64,000 nt of DNA from Clostridia bacterium (GTDB taxonomy: Bacteria; Bacillota; Clostridia; Oscillospirales; Acutalibacteraceae): contig CAAEIG010000081.1 in the NCBI GenBank assembly GCA_900755895.1, positions 186,001 to 250,000 of the forward strand. The letters are read 5' to 3'. The number at the start of each line of letters is the position of its first letter. The stretch's first letter is position 1. This document shows positions 40,247 through 49,856 of the stretch, piece by piece. The position numbers were made by a program, and so were the translations under genes. The notes beneath the pieces were generated by a model. The model worked only from the letters and a program-made list of their open reading frames with translations, searched no databases and was not told the DNA's origin.

Positions 40247-41101
40247 TCAACTGTTTAAATAGTGTTCCAAGCCCTCCATATATTCCAGACAGGTGCGCCG
40301 GCCCTGAGCGTAGAGCTCTCGAAGTTTGGTCACATCTTTCTCCGTTCTAGAGACCGTCACAGGCTCCGGGGGACGCAGGACGAAGATTTTGCCAGCGGCT
40401 TCCAACCGGTCCAGCTCTTCCAGTTCCCGGGCATAACGCCGGGGAGTATCCAGAAGTGATTGCACCAACCTAGGATATGCCCGATAGTGCTTGGCGTAAA
40501 GTTTTGCCAGTGCATGGGGAACCTGGGGCTTGCGATAGCCGTGCTCCCGGGTGGTGATGACCACTACTTTGTCATACCCCTCCTTCAGCGGCTGAGCAAA
40601 GGGAATGGAGCAGGATACACCTCCGTCCACGTAGGGGGTGTCCTCCACATTCACAATGGGAGCCAGCAGGGGAAGACTGGCGCTGGCTCGTATAGCTCCG
40701 TAGATGTCGCTGCAGGAGTGCTTTTCAAAAAAGACCGGCTGTCCTGTGCGGCAGTTGGTGCACACAGCGGTAAACTTCATCTCTGATTTTGCAAAGGCTT
40801 CCCGGTCCAGGGGGACCAGTTTGTCAGAGATCTCGCCGAAAAGAAAGTCAAAATTGAAGATGCTCTTTTTGAAGATCAGATTTCCCAAACCTAAGTAGCG
40901 CTTGTCATTGACATAATCCAGATTGATCTGGGCAGTGCGGCCAATCTGCCTGGAGACATAGCTCACTCCGGTGAGAGCTCCAGCGGATACGCCGAAGACG
41001 CCGTCAGCCCAAAGATTGTGTTCCATCAAAACATCCACTGCTCCTGCGGAGAACATGCAGCGAAGAGAACCGCCTTCCAAAGCCAGAGCCCATTTTTCCA
41101 T
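40247..41101 (-). CDS. patatin-like phospholipase
   Basis: A 284-residue RssA/YlxX-type patatin. The oxyanion Gly-rich start ALEGGSLRCMFSAGAVDVL, nucleophile elbow GVSAG (Ser near 41) and the catalytic Asp in YVDGGVSCSIPF complete the Ser-Asp dyad. It hydrolyses acyl lipids in the cytoplasm; no signal peptide. Single gene. Confidence 0.92.
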   Translation of the reverse strand: MEKWALALEGGSLRCMFSAGAVDVLMEHNLWADGVFGVSAGALTGVSYVSRQIGRTAQINLDYVNDKRYLGLGNLIFKKSIFNFDFLFGEISDKLVPLDREAFAKSEMKFTAVCTNCRTGQPVFFEKHSCSDIYGAIRASASLPLLAPIVNVEDTPYVDGGVSCSIPFAQPLKEGYDKVVVITTREHGYRKPQVPHALAKLYAKHYRAYPRLVQSLLDTPRRYARELEELDRLEAAGKIFVLRPPEPVTVSRTEKDVTKLRELYAQGRRTCLEYMEGLEHYLNS

Positions 41102-41162
41102 GTGAAATCTCCTCCTTTGTGCTTATTCTACACCAAGTCTCGGGCAGATTCAACGTCTTCTC

Positions 41163-41191
41163 TTGATTTCCCCTTACCCTGCGGGTATAAT
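41163..41191 (+). promoter_or_regulatory. trmB promoter
   Basis: TTGATT (41163-41168), 17-base spacer, TATAAT (41186-41191). Confidence 0.8.
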
Positions 41192-41223
41192 AGTCAGGAC
41201 AAAATTGCGAAAGGAGTGCATCC

Positions 41224-41901
41224 ATGCGGATTCGTAGAAAAACCTGGGCCAGGCCCGAGTTGGCTGCCTGCTCCTATTTTATCCCGCAGCCGGAGGAGCA
41301 GAAGGGCCATTGGCAACAGGCCTATGGTCAGCCCCGTCCCTTGCACCTGGATCTTGGTTGTGGAAAGTGCGTGTTCCTAGCTCAGGCTGCTCACACCCAT
41401 CGGGACGTGAATTTTCTGGGGATTGATATCAGCTATGACATCCTGGGAGTTGCCCGCCGGAATATCCAAGAGACCTTTGGAGAGGAACAGCCGGAGAATG
41501 TGGCGCTGTGTGCATACAATATTGAAAAGCTGTCCCAGCTTTTTGGGCCGGAAGAAAAGGTGGAGCGGATTTACATCAATTTTTGCAACCCATGGCCGGC
41601 GGCAGGGCACCACAAGCGGCGATTGACCTACACCCGCCAGCTTTTGATGTACAAGACACTGTTGGCCCCTGATGGCGAGATCTGGTTTAAGACGGACAAC
41701 GACGATTTGTATTTGGCCACCAAACGGTATTTTATGCAGGCTGGGTTCGAGATTTTCTTTGACACCAAGGATTTGCACAAAGAAAACGACCCGGAAAATC
41801 TTCTCACTGAGCACGAGGTGCGATTCACGGAACAGGGGATCCCAACCAAAGCTCTGCGGGCTAGGATAGCGCCTGGCGGGGAAAGTGAACAGGCTACTTG
41901 A
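41224..41901 (+). CDS. trmB: tRNA (guanine-N7-)-methyltransferase
   Basis: A 225-residue TrmB that makes m7G46 in the tRNA variable loop. The SAM motif I is HLDLGCGKCVFLAQAA, followed by NFLGIDISYD, the family signature RIYINFCNPWPAAGHHKRRLT with the PWP-K/R segment, and EIWFKTDND. The usual length is about 210-220. The promoter of the next operon overlaps its stop codon. Confidence 0.95.
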   Translation: MRIRRKTWARPELAACSYFIPQPEEQKGHWQQAYGQPRPLHLDLGCGKCVFLAQAAHTHRDVNFLGIDISYDILGVARRNIQETFGEEQPENVALCAYNIEKLSQLFGPEEKVERIYINFCNPWPAAGHHKRRLTYTRQLLMYKTLLAPDGEIWFKTDNDDLYLATKRYFMQAGFEIFFDTKDLHKENDPENLLTEHEVRFTEQGIPTKALRARIAPGGESEQAT

Positions 41902-41927
41902 CAGTTTGCGAATGCCTGTGCTACTAT
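41898..41927 (+). promoter_or_regulatory. promoter of the c-di-GMP-controlled operon
   Basis: TTGACA (41898-41903) overlapping the trmB stop, 18-base spacer, TACTAT (41922-41927). Confidence 0.72.
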
Positions 41928-41934
41928 ATAGTTA

Positions 41935-42025
41935 CGATTTAGTGTCAAGTGAATACAGGGCAAAGCCGTTGAAAAGCGGCGACGCAAAGCTGTGAGTCTA
42001 AGGCGGTGAATCTGCTACGATTGTC
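41935..42025 (+). promoter_or_regulatory. cyclic-di-GMP-I (GEMM) riboswitch
   Basis: The leader has the diagnostic GEMM pieces in order: ACAGGGCAAA (41955-41964), the P2 stem (GCCGTT-GAAA-AGCGGC), the joining GACGCAAAGC (41981-41990), CTAAG as the tetraloop receptor side and a closing P3 arm. Ends are approximate. It precedes a terminator and then the VTC-domain gene, so transcription of the whole surface-polymer operon should respond to c-di-GMP. The direction (on or off) cannot be fixed by eye. Confidence 0.87.
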
Positions 42026-42028
42026 AAG

Positions 42029-42061
42029 CTGCAAAAACGGTTTCGTTTTTGCGGCTTTTTT
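42029..42061 (+). terminator. expression-platform terminator of the c-di-GMP riboswitch
   Basis: AGCTGCAAAAACG pairs with CGTTTTTGCGGCT (one G-T pair) around GTTT, followed by T6, 33 bases before the first gene. Confidence 0.9.
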
Positions 42062-42093
42062 ATTTTCCACCATTCTGCCATAGGAGGTGTCCT

Positions 42094-42789
42094 ATGAACC
42101 AGGTCTTCAGACAGGAGAAAAAGTATTTGATGACATTGCCTGCGATGGAGCAGCTTGCCAACCGGTTGCACGGGGTAATGATACCGGACCCCCATAACGG
42201 AGCTCGGGGCTATGTCATCCGGTCTCTCTATTTTGACACGCTGGATGACAGTGATTATGAGGGAAAGATTGATGGTTTGGAAGTTCGCAAAAAGATTCGC
42301 CTGCGGATCTACAGTCCCGATTCTCCCTTTGCCATGTTGGAGATGAAGCAGAAAGAGGGGGCCAATCAGCGAAAGCGCTCCTTGCGCATCTCAAGGGAGC
42401 TGGGACAGGAGCTAACCCAGGGCAGGTATGAAGGGCTTCTGCAGCTGGAGGATCCTTTTGCTGCGGAGTGCTATGGGCTGATGCAGTGCCGGTGTTACCG
42501 TCCCAAAGCGGTGGTGGAGTATCTGCGGAAAGCGTTCATTGCCAAAGAGAATCGCATCCGGATCACCTTGGACAGCGAGATTCGCGCCAATGAAGCCTGC
42601 ATGGATCTGTTTTCACCTACGCTGAACTTGGTTCCAGTGCTGGACCCCTTCAACGGAGTGTTGGAGGTGAAATATAATGGTTTTTTGTTGAGCTACATAA
42701 AAAACTTGGTGGACAGCGCTGACCGTTCGGAGTTGTCGGTGAGCAAGTACTGTTTAAGCCGCAGCGCAGGGCTGAGATTTGGGTTTTGA
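42094..42789 (+). CDS. VTC-domain (polyphosphate polymerase-like) protein
   Basis: A 231-residue soluble protein of the VTC/CYTH-like triphosphate tunnel fold. The tunnel-lining charged strands are visible: FRQEKKYLM, SLYFDT, VRKKIRLRIY, AMLEMKQK, VVEYLRKAFI, IRITLDSEIRAN and VLEVKYNG, plus the late SKYCLSR. Yeast Vtc4 makes polyphosphate; bacterial homologues next to CotH and DUF4956 genes have unproven roles but probably handle nucleotide or polyphosphate phosphates. The start at 42094 follows TAGGAGGTG. First gene of the c-di-GMP operon. Confidence 0.9.
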   Translation: MNQVFRQEKKYLMTLPAMEQLANRLHGVMIPDPHNGARGYVIRSLYFDTLDDSDYEGKIDGLEVRKKIRLRIYSPDSPFAMLEMKQKEGANQRKRSLRISRELGQELTQGRYEGLLQLEDPFAAECYGLMQCRCYRPKAVVEYLRKAFIAKENRIRITLDSEIRANEACMDLFSPTLNLVPVLDPFNGVLEVKYNGFLLSYIKNLVDSADRSELSVSKYCLSRSAGLRFGF

Positions 42790-42879
42790 TGCCATTAGCC
42801 CCACACGGCCTCGCGGAAATGATCAGTGGGCTAAGAAAACTTCCTATCAATCTAGCTTGAGCATTCGAGGAGGATCTGT

Positions 42880-43572
42880 ATGAGAAAAGCACTTTTAGAG
42901 TTGTTTGAAAATACCGGTGATCTGGAATTTGAGGCCATTTTACTGCGAATGGTTGTGGCCACTGTGATCGCGTTCTTTATCTTTCTCTCCTATAAAATTT
43001 CCCATGAGGGCACCATCTACAGCAAGAAGTTCAATGTCTCGTTGATGGTTCTCACGGTCATCACCACAGCGGTGATGATCGTCATTGGAAATAACATTGC
43101 GCTGTCCTTGGGCATGGTGGGCGCCCTGTCCATTGTCCGATTCCGCACAGCCATCAAGGATTCCAGAGATACGGTGTACATTTTTTGAACGATTGTGGCT
43201 GGCATCTGCTGCGGCGCGGGAGACTTTTTGGTGGCGGCAGTGGGCAGTGCGTTTGCATTTTTTGTGCTGCTGCTGTTCGGACGGATCAAAAACGACAATC
43301 GTGTGCTGCTGATTATCCGTGCATCCCGTGCCAATGAAGAGCGTATCGAAGCTTTGATCTTTCAATACTATGCCCACAAGGCCAACATGAGGGTGAAAAA
43401 CACCACCGAGACCTCGGTGGAATTCATCTATGAGCTGAGCAATCGTCTGGTGGGTCAGGGGAAGAACCGTCCCAGCGGTAAAAATGGAAAGACCATCACC
43501 CATGCGCTGTATGAGATCGGTGGTATTGAGTATTGTAACCTGGTGCAGCAAAACGACGAAATCAGCAGTTGA
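42880..43572 (+). pseudogene. DUF4956 membrane protein, interrupted by in-frame TGA
   Basis: One reading frame of 230 codons contains a TGA at 43186-43188, after DTVYIF. The frame continues unchanged with TIVAGICCGAGDFLVAAVG and a cytoplasmic C-terminal domain. Before the stop there are two or three helices and the DUF4956 signature SLGMVGALSIVRFRTAIKDSRD. DUF4956 proteins normally have Trp at the stop position (IFW), so a single TGG to TGA change explains it. Either a strain-specific nonsense mutation or a sequence error. DUF4956 genes usually travel with VTC and CotH genes, as here. Read-through is possible but there is no sign of programmed recoding. Confidence 0.8.
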
Positions 43573-43615
43573 GCCTTTGAAGTTACTGCAGGAATGAAGA
43601 AAGGGGTGACGGTGT

Positions 43616-45115
43616 TTGAAGTATCGATGGATGGGCTTTGCCGGACTAGCTCTGGTTTTCGTCACAGTATTGGTGGCTGGAGCTTTGGAGAGTGACAATC
43701 CCACAAACCGCGTCCACCAGCATCTCACAGCCCGTCAGCCTGACGAAGGCTGTGATTGTGACGGCTCCCAGCTTTGTACCCATTTGCCCTTGGTCATCAT
43801 CGACACCGGAGGCGTGGAAGTGCCAGGGGAACCTGTGGGTGAGGATGGTTCCATTTTGGAGCAGAATGCTCAGGAGTATGAGTACTCTCAGGTCACTTTA
43901 GCTGAGGATGGCAGCAAAACTGTGGAGTGTCAGGTCAGCGTGGTGGACGGGGACGAGTCCAATCATCACCCCGATGACGAGCCCACCCTGGAGACCACTG
44001 CGAAGATCCGAATTCGCGGGAATACCTCACGGCTTCACGACAAAAAAGGATACCTGCTGGTGACTACAGAAGAGGATGGCCTCACGAATAAGGATGTGTC
44101 TATGCTGGGGATGGACGCTCACCACGAGTGGGCTTTGCACGGTCCCTATTTGGATAAAACCATGATCCGCAATTACATGTGGTACAACATTGCGGGGGAA
44201 ATCATGGACTATGCGGCCAATGTACGGTTCTGCGAAGTGATCTTAAACGGAGAATACATTGGTCTGTATGTGATGACCGAGACCATCACAAATGGGGATG
44301 GCTGCCGTTTGGACATGACTCTGCCGGAAGACGACGACCAAGCGGTTGTAAGCTACGTGGTGCGCCTGGATCGCGGCAGCAGTAACCCGCTGAAAAACAT
44401 CGAAACCTTTACGCAATATTCCTTGCGCACCAGCAATGTGATTGATATTGTTTATCCGGGCACGGGCAACTTGACGGAGGAGAGAATTCAATATATCGAG
44501 CAGGATGTTTCAGATTTTGAAAAAGCGCTTTACTCCTATGACTACGACACGGAACCTTATGCTTGGTGGGATTATTGTGATATGGATTCCATGGCGGACT
44601 ATTTTATCATCAATGAGTTTACTGTGAACTATGATGTGGGATCCCGGTCAACCTATCTTTACAAGGATGTGAGGGGAAAGTATCAAATGGTCATCTGGGA
44701 TTTCAACGCTGCCTGCAACAATTTTCATGATTCCCAGTTTTTGCCCCAGAGGTTTCAGATGCAGTACATTACCTGGTTCTACATGCTTACCAAGGACGAG
44801 AACTTTGTGGACCTGGTGGTCCAGCGGTACCGGCAGCACCGTGAGACTTTTCTCAGCGACGAGTATTTGATGAATTACATTGACGAAACCATCGCCTATT
44901 TGGGCGACGCGGTGGAGAGGAACTTCCAGGTGTGGGGATACTCCTTTGAAGATTACCGCCCGTTGTCCCCGGACAGCCGGAATCCTGACAACTATGAGGA
45001 GGCAGTGGAATCCTTGAAGGAAGCGATTCTGGAACGAGCTGCCTGGATGGATTACAACATCGAGAGTCTGTATCAATACTGTCATGAGTCAAAGGTGAAA
45101 AAGTTCAACCATTGA
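43616..45115 (+). CDS. CotH-family protein kinase, secreted or membrane-anchored
   Basis: A 499-residue protein. A basic start plus hydrophobic segment (MKYRWMGFAGLALVFVTVLV, split from the following residues) anchors or exports it. A spacer is followed by the CotH fold: KIRIRGNTSR near 135, WALHGPYLDKTMIRNYM near 180, the FCEVILNGEYIGLYVMTE segment, NEFTVNYDVGSRSTYLYKD and VIWDFNAACNN, which holds the catalytic-type metal-binding Asp. CotH phosphorylates Ser in Bacillus spore-coat proteins. Here it more likely modifies a surface protein or polymer factor of the same operon. TTG start after AAAGGGG. Confidence 0.88.
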   Translation: MKYRWMGFAGLALVFVTVLVAGALESDNPTNRVHQHLTARQPDEGCDCDGSQLCTHLPLVIIDTGGVEVPGEPVGEDGSILEQNAQEYEYSQVTLAEDGSKTVECQVSVVDGDESNHHPDDEPTLETTAKIRIRGNTSRLHDKKGYLLVTTEEDGLTNKDVSMLGMDAHHEWALHGPYLDKTMIRNYMWYNIAGEIMDYAANVRFCEVILNGEYIGLYVMTETITNGDGCRLDMTLPEDDDQAVVSYVVRLDRGSSNPLKNIETFTQYSLRTSNVIDIVYPGTGNLTEERIQYIEQDVSDFEKALYSYDYDTEPYAWWDYCDMDSMADYFIINEFTVNYDVGSRSTYLYKDVRGKYQMVIWDFNAACNNFHDSQFLPQRFQMQYITWFYMLTKDENFVDLVVQRYRQHRETFLSDEYLMNYIDETIAYLGDAVERNFQVWGYSFEDYRPLSPDSRNPDNYEEAVESLKEAILERAAWMDYNIESLYQYCHESKVKKFNH

Positions 45116-45142
45116 CAGCGAAGGGAGAAAGGGGGCGCTGCT

Positions 45143-47305
45143 GTGAATGACATCATGAAAAAATTTATCCTGGGAGTATTGGCAGTGGTGCTGTTATTTT
45201 TCCTGGGAAATACGGCCTATTACCGCTTTGGCGTTTACATAGACTTGCATCCTGACCAGCCGGTGGAGACCTTTATGACCACCGACCAGGACACCATTTA
45301 TATGTTGAGGGATGGGAAATACGAGCCCTTTGAGATTCGCGGTGTCAACATGGGTGTGGGTTTGCCCGGAGAGTGGGCCACAGATTATGCCATTGACCAA
45401 GAGACCTATCTGCGGTGGTTCCAGTGGATTCAGGACCTGGGAGCCAATACGGTTCGGGTATATACCATCCTCCACGATGATTTCTACAATGCTTTTTATC
45501 AGTATAATACCGCAAGAGTGGAGGCGGGGGAGGAGCCCCTGTGGTTGATCCACGGCGTATGGGTTAACGACTATGTGCAGAACTCCCACCGGGACGCCTA
45601 TGACGACGAGTTCCGGCAGGCTTTTTTAGACGATTGCCGTACACTGGTGGATGTGCTCCATGGGCAGAAGACACTTTCTTTGGGATATGGCTTGGGTTCC
45701 GGCAGCTATCGGAAGGACGTGTCCCAGTGGGTGATTGGCTACATTTTAGGCGTGGAGTGGGAAGACGTCACAGTGGTCTATACCAATGAAAAGTACCCGG
45801 AACGCAATGAGTATCAGGGTGAGTACCTGTACACCTCTCCGGACGCCACGCCCTTTGAGGCCATGCTCTGTGAGGTGGGAGACAGCATCATTGAGTATGA
45901 ATCCAAACGCTATAAACAGCAGCGGCTGATTGCCTTTTCCAATTGGCCCACCACAGACCCCTTTGAGTATTCCGAGGACATCACCCGGTTTTTTATGAAA
46001 TGCGCAGAGGTGGACGTGGAGCATATCCTTTCCACGGAAAATTTTCTTTCGGGCCAGTTTGCCTCCTATCACGTCTATCCCTATTATCCTGATTATCTCA
46101 ACTATGAGACCAACAAGCTGAATTTTGAGCGCACGGAGGATGGAACACTGAACACCTACCGTACCTATCTCAAGCGGTTGACCGAGCACCATACCATGCC
46201 CGTGGTCATCTCGGAGTATGGCGTCTCCACCGGACGAGGGATGGCACAGCGGGATTACAACACCGGACGCAATCAGGGCAACATGTCTGAGCAGCAGCAA
46301 GGACAAGCGCTCATTGAGTGCTATGAGGACATCATGGCGGCGGGATGTGCAGGCAGCTGTATGTTCACCTGGCAGGATGAGTGGTTCAAACGCACCTGGA
46401 ACACCATGGCCGCTGTGGATTTGGATAACACCCCCTATTGGAGCGACTATCAGACAAACGAGCAGTACTTTGGCCTTTTGGCCTTCGACCCGGGGGAGGA
46501 GGAAAGCATCTGTTATGTGGACGGGGATGTTTCCGAATGGAAGGAGGAGGATCAGGTCATTGCCTATGAGGATATGACCGTCTCCATGAAGTATGATGAG
46601 AAATTTCTCTATTTCTACATTACTAAAGAGGGCTTCTCCCCGGAGACGGATACGCTATATCTACCCATCGACACCACCCAGAAGACAGGCAGCACCTATT
46701 GTGAGAATTATGACCTGAGCTTTGAGCGTGCGGTGGATTTCCTGGTGATTTTGGATGGGCAGGAAAACAGCCGTGTTTTGGTCCAGGAGCGGTATGAGGT
46801 GCTGCGGGCCATGTACTCCCACGAGGTATACAATGAGGACGCCTATATTGATCCCCCTGAGGAGGATAGTCCTCTGTTTCGGCCCATTCATCTGATGCTG
46901 CAGACGGCCACTCCCCTGCTCACGGGAAACTGGGAGGCCTCCTCCGAGACTTATGAGACAGGGCTTCTGACCTACGGCAATGCCAACCCAACAGCGGAGG
47001 AATTCAACTCTCTGGCGGATTTCATCTTTACGGAGGACGGCGTGGAGCTGAAGCTTCCCTGGCAGCTGTTGAATTTTGCCAATCCCTCTGAGATGAAAAT
47101 ACACGACGACTATTATGAGAACTATGGTGTGGAATACCTGACCATCGACCAGATGTATGTGGGAATTACCCAAGGTCAGGAGGAATTTCGAGTTCCCCTG
47201 GCATCCTTTGCCCTGGAGAGATGGGGGAAACAGGTGACCTATCATGAGCGACTGAAAGAATCCTATTACATTTTGCAGGACTATTGGAGTTCGCTGGATC
47301 CTTGA
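45143..47305 (+). CDS. secreted/anchored TIM-barrel glycosidase-like protein with C-terminal beta domain
   Basis: A 720-residue protein: N-terminal hydrophobic segment (about 5-25), then a glycosidase-type barrel (EIRGVNMGVGLPGEWATDY, LGANTVRVYTILHDDFYNA, WVIGYILGVEWEDVTV, and later VISEYGVSTGRG). Glu in GVEWED and in SEYG occupy positions that could be acid/base and nucleophile, as in GH2/GH5-type barrels. The last 250 residues begin CYVDGDVSEWKEED, a CBM9/DOMON-like carbohydrate-binding start. Exact GH family is not recognised. Probably trims or binds the polymer made by the operon. GTG start; an ATG four codons on is possible. Confidence 0.72.
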   Translation: MNDIMKKFILGVLAVVLLFFLGNTAYYRFGVYIDLHPDQPVETFMTTDQDTIYMLRDGKYEPFEIRGVNMGVGLPGEWATDYAIDQETYLRWFQWIQDLGANTVRVYTILHDDFYNAFYQYNTARVEAGEEPLWLIHGVWVNDYVQNSHRDAYDDEFRQAFLDDCRTLVDVLHGQKTLSLGYGLGSGSYRKDVSQWVIGYILGVEWEDVTVVYTNEKYPERNEYQGEYLYTSPDATPFEAMLCEVGDSIIEYESKRYKQQRLIAFSNWPTTDPFEYSEDITRFFMKCAEVDVEHILSTENFLSGQFASYHVYPYYPDYLNYETNKLNFERTEDGTLNTYRTYLKRLTEHHTMPVVISEYGVSTGRGMAQRDYNTGRNQGNMSEQQQGQALIECYEDIMAAGCAGSCMFTWQDEWFKRTWNTMAAVDLDNTPYWSDYQTNEQYFGLLAFDPGEEESICYVDGDVSEWKEEDQVIAYEDMTVSMKYDEKFLYFYITKEGFSPETDTLYLPIDTTQKTGSTYCENYDLSFERAVDFLVILDGQENSRVLVQERYEVLRAMYSHEVYNEDAYIDPPEEDSPLFRPIHLMLQTATPLLTGNWEASSETYETGLLTYGNANPTAEEFNSLADFIFTEDGVELKLPWQLLNFANPSEMKIHDDYYENYGVEYLTIDQMYVGITQGQEEFRVPLASFALERWGKQVTYHERLKESYYILQDYWSSLDP

Positions 47306-47332
47306 AAAGGAGATTGAGACGGAGGTGAGGCT

Positions 47333-48442
47333 ATGGGTGTCGAGGCGATGATTTACATTTACGGCGCGGTATGCCTGAGCATGATCGTGTTCAATACCCT
47401 TTATAGCCTGGCCATGCGGCGTAGGGAACCGCGTTTGGAAAAACGGGAGGCCAGATTGCGGGCTGCAGTGGCCGAGGAGTTGGCAGCCGTCCGGCAGGGA
47501 AAGCCTGTGAGCGAGGCACACATAGATTATCTCGCCCGCTCCTTGAGCAAGGTGAACAACCTGCTGGCTTTTGACAAGGTGATGACACCTCTGTTTGCAC
47601 GTCAGGAGGATGAGGTCAACCGCAGGTATCTGGATCAATTGCAGCCCATGGTGCTGCGTCTGTCCTTGGCTTACTTGATGAGGGAGAATACCCAGGCCGC
47701 CTGTTTCAGCTATTTTTTGTCCCGTTACACCCAAAGGCGCAAGATGCCCATTGACTCACTTCAGGATATCCTGTTAGACTATGTGAGGAAGGACAGTCTC
47801 TATTGTCGGGTAAATGCTCTGGAAGCCCTGTACGCCTTTGGCAGTGTGGATCATGTAGTGCAGGCCATCAAGCTGCAGGATGACGGGAAGGTGTTTGTCC
47901 ACGACAAGCTGCTCACCGAAGGATTGCTGACCTTCCACGGGGATCATCGGGAATTGATTGACAAACTGTTTGCCAGTCTGGACAGTTTGAGCCAGCGCAC
48001 CCAATTGGCGGTGCTCAACTACATCCGTTTTTGTACGGCTGGGTACGAGAAGGAGATGTTCCGAATCATGATGGACGACTCCCGAGATAAGGAGCTGCGG
48101 CTCTCTGCCATCCGCTATTTTGGCCGGTATGCCTATCCCCCTGCTTTGGAACCCCTTTTGGCGTTTGCCTCAGATAAGGAGCTGGAACGGTGGGAGTATG
48201 CCACGGTGAGTGTGTCCTCTTTGGCCCGGTATTCGGGAGAAGCGGTGATGGCTGTGCTGAAGGAGGCACTGCACAGTTCCAATTGGTATGTGCGTTCTGC
48301 TGCGGCACAGAGTTTGGAGATGCTTGGTGTGGACTATAGTGATTTGCTGGATGTGATGTCCAGCGGGGACCGCTACGCCAGGGAGATGATTCTGTACCGG
48401 TTGGAAACCCAGCGGATAAAAGAGGGGGAAGCGGGTTCATGA
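47333..48442 (+). CDS. membrane-anchored HEAT-repeat protein
   Basis: A 369-residue protein with an N-terminal membrane helix (IYIYGAVCLSMIVFNTLYSL), a basic juxtamembrane stretch, and helical repeats to the end (LLDYVRKDSLYCRVNALEAL, ELRLSAIRYFGRYAYPPALEPLL, SSNWYVRSAAAQSLEML). HEAT repeats are protein-binding scaffolds, so it may hold the glycosyltransferase complex on the cytoplasmic face. Its stop overlaps the GT2 start by 4 bases (ATGA). Confidence 0.8.
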   Translation: MGVEAMIYIYGAVCLSMIVFNTLYSLAMRRREPRLEKREARLRAAVAEELAAVRQGKPVSEAHIDYLARSLSKVNNLLAFDKVMTPLFARQEDEVNRRYLDQLQPMVLRLSLAYLMRENTQAACFSYFLSRYTQRRKMPIDSLQDILLDYVRKDSLYCRVNALEALYAFGSVDHVVQAIKLQDDGKVFVHDKLLTEGLLTFHGDHRELIDKLFASLDSLSQRTQLAVLNYIRFCTAGYEKEMFRIMMDDSRDKELRLSAIRYFGRYAYPPALEPLLAFASDKELERWEYATVSVSSLARYSGEAVMAVLKEALHSSNWYVRSAAAQSLEMLGVDYSDLLDVMSSGDRYAREMILYRLETQRIKEGEAGS

Positions 48443-49842
48443 GGGATGGAATTCAACTCTTTTTTGAATTGGTTGGGTACTTTTATGTGGCCTATATGAT
48501 CGGCTATGCCAGCTTTCTGTTTTTGGCAGTGACAGTGGGATCTTCCACCCTCTATCAGGTGAAGCGCCGCAACCGCTTGAAAAACGAGCTCCATCAAGAT
48601 ATTTACGTGCCTGTTACCATTGTGGTGCCCGCTCACAACGAGGAGGTCACCATTGAATCCAGTGTGCGGTCGCTGTTGGCGCTGGACTACAAGCTCTATG
48701 AGATTATTGTAGTGGATGACGGTTCTGGGGACAGGACTTCCCAGGTGCTGCAGAGAGCTTTTTCCATGCGGCAGGTCAACCGTCCCATTCAGCGGCGGAT
48801 CCCCTGTCAGAGGGAGGAGGCTGTTTTTGAGGCACACGGCTATAAGGTGCCCATCACGTTGATCCGAAAGCGCAACGGCGGCAAAGCGGATGCTCTGAAC
48901 ATGGGTATCAATGCGGCGAAGTACCCCTATTTTATCTGCATGGATGCCGATTCCGTGCTGCAGCGGGATTCGCTGGAAAAAATAGTCCGTCCTGTGTTGG
49001 AAGAAGGCAATGTGGTGGCGGTGGGCGGCGCGGTCCGCCCTTGCAATGGCACCGAAATCGTGGACGGCAGAGTGGTGGCCTATCACATGCCCAACAAGCT
49101 GCTGCCCTGTATGCAGGTGCTAGAGTATGACCGCTCCTTTTTGGCGGCGCGGATTCTCTTTGACAAGTTCAACGGCAGCATCATCATATCCGGAGCTTTT
49201 GGGCTGTTTCAGAAAAGCGTGGTGGTGGATGCTGGCGGGTATGATCCCACTACCATGGGGGAGGACATGGAATTGGTGGTAAAGCTCCACCTCTTCTGCA
49301 GGGAGCATAATATCCCCTATCGCATTCGTTATGCTACCGACGCCATCTGTTGGACCCAAGCTCCGGAGAGCTTGAAGGATTTGTGCAAGCAGCGGAGGCG
49401 GTGGCATATCGGCCTGTTCCAGAGCATACAGAAGCACCGGGTCATGCTGCTGAACCCCAGATTTGGCTTGGTGGGCACTCTGTCCTATCTGTATTTTTTG
49501 ATCTACGAGCTCTTGTCCCCCTACATTGAAGTGTTCGGGATTCTCACCATGGTGTTGGCATACCTGGTGGATTTGTTGAACCTCCCGTTCATGCTGCTGT
49601 TTTTCCTGATCTATGTGGGGTATTCAGCTATCCTGTCTCTGACAGCGTTCTTTGCCCGAATCCACACCATTGATCTGAAGTTGACCTTCTGGGATGTGGC
49701 GAAAGCTGTGGGTCTGTGTGTGGTGGAGGTGTCCTGCCTGCGGTTGATTCTTGCGTGGGTGCGGGCCACGGCCCTGTTTGGCTATCATAAGAAGAAGCAG
49801 TCCTGGGGCAGTATTCAAAGAAAAACCATTAAGTTTAAATAA
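48439..49842 (+). CDS. processive GT2 glycosyltransferase (polysaccharide synthase-like)
   Basis: A 467-residue membrane glycosyltransferase. One N-terminal helix (about 13-33) precedes the GT-A domain: IVVPAHNEEVTIES, IIVVDDGSGDRT, the KRNGGKADALN motif, MDADS (DxD), GEDMELVVKLH, and QRRRWHIG (QxxRW) which marks processive synthases. C-terminal helices (about 355-450) form a transport-like membrane part. Similar to PgaC/NodC-type and related synthases. It lacks a PilZ domain, so c-di-GMP acts through the riboswitch, not directly on the enzyme. Likely the polymer-making core of the operon. Confidence 0.9.
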   Translation: MRDGIQLFFELVGYFYVAYMIGYASFLFLAVTVGSSTLYQVKRRNRLKNELHQDIYVPVTIVVPAHNEEVTIESSVRSLLALDYKLYEIIVVDDGSGDRTSQVLQRAFSMRQVNRPIQRRIPCQREEAVFEAHGYKVPITLIRKRNGGKADALNMGINAAKYPYFICMDADSVLQRDSLEKIVRPVLEEGNVVAVGGAVRPCNGTEIVDGRVVAYHMPNKLLPCMQVLEYDRSFLAARILFDKFNGSIIISGAFGLFQKSVVVDAGGYDPTTMGEDMELVVKLHLFCREHNIPYRIRYATDAICWTQAPESLKDLCKQRRRWHIGLFQSIQKHRVMLLNPRFGLVGTLSYLYFLIYELLSPYIEVFGILTMVLAYLVDLLNLPFMLLFFLIYVGYSAILSLTAFFARIHTIDLKLTFWDVAKAVGLCVVEVSCLRLILAWVRATALFGYHKKKQSWGSIQRKTIKFK

Positions 49843-49856
49843 ATGGAGGACTCAAT

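Noticed and set aside
43186..43188. Selenocysteine read-through of the TGA in the DUF4956 gene
   Set aside because: The residue expected here is Trp, not Cys, and I see no convincing SECIS hairpin right after the TGA.
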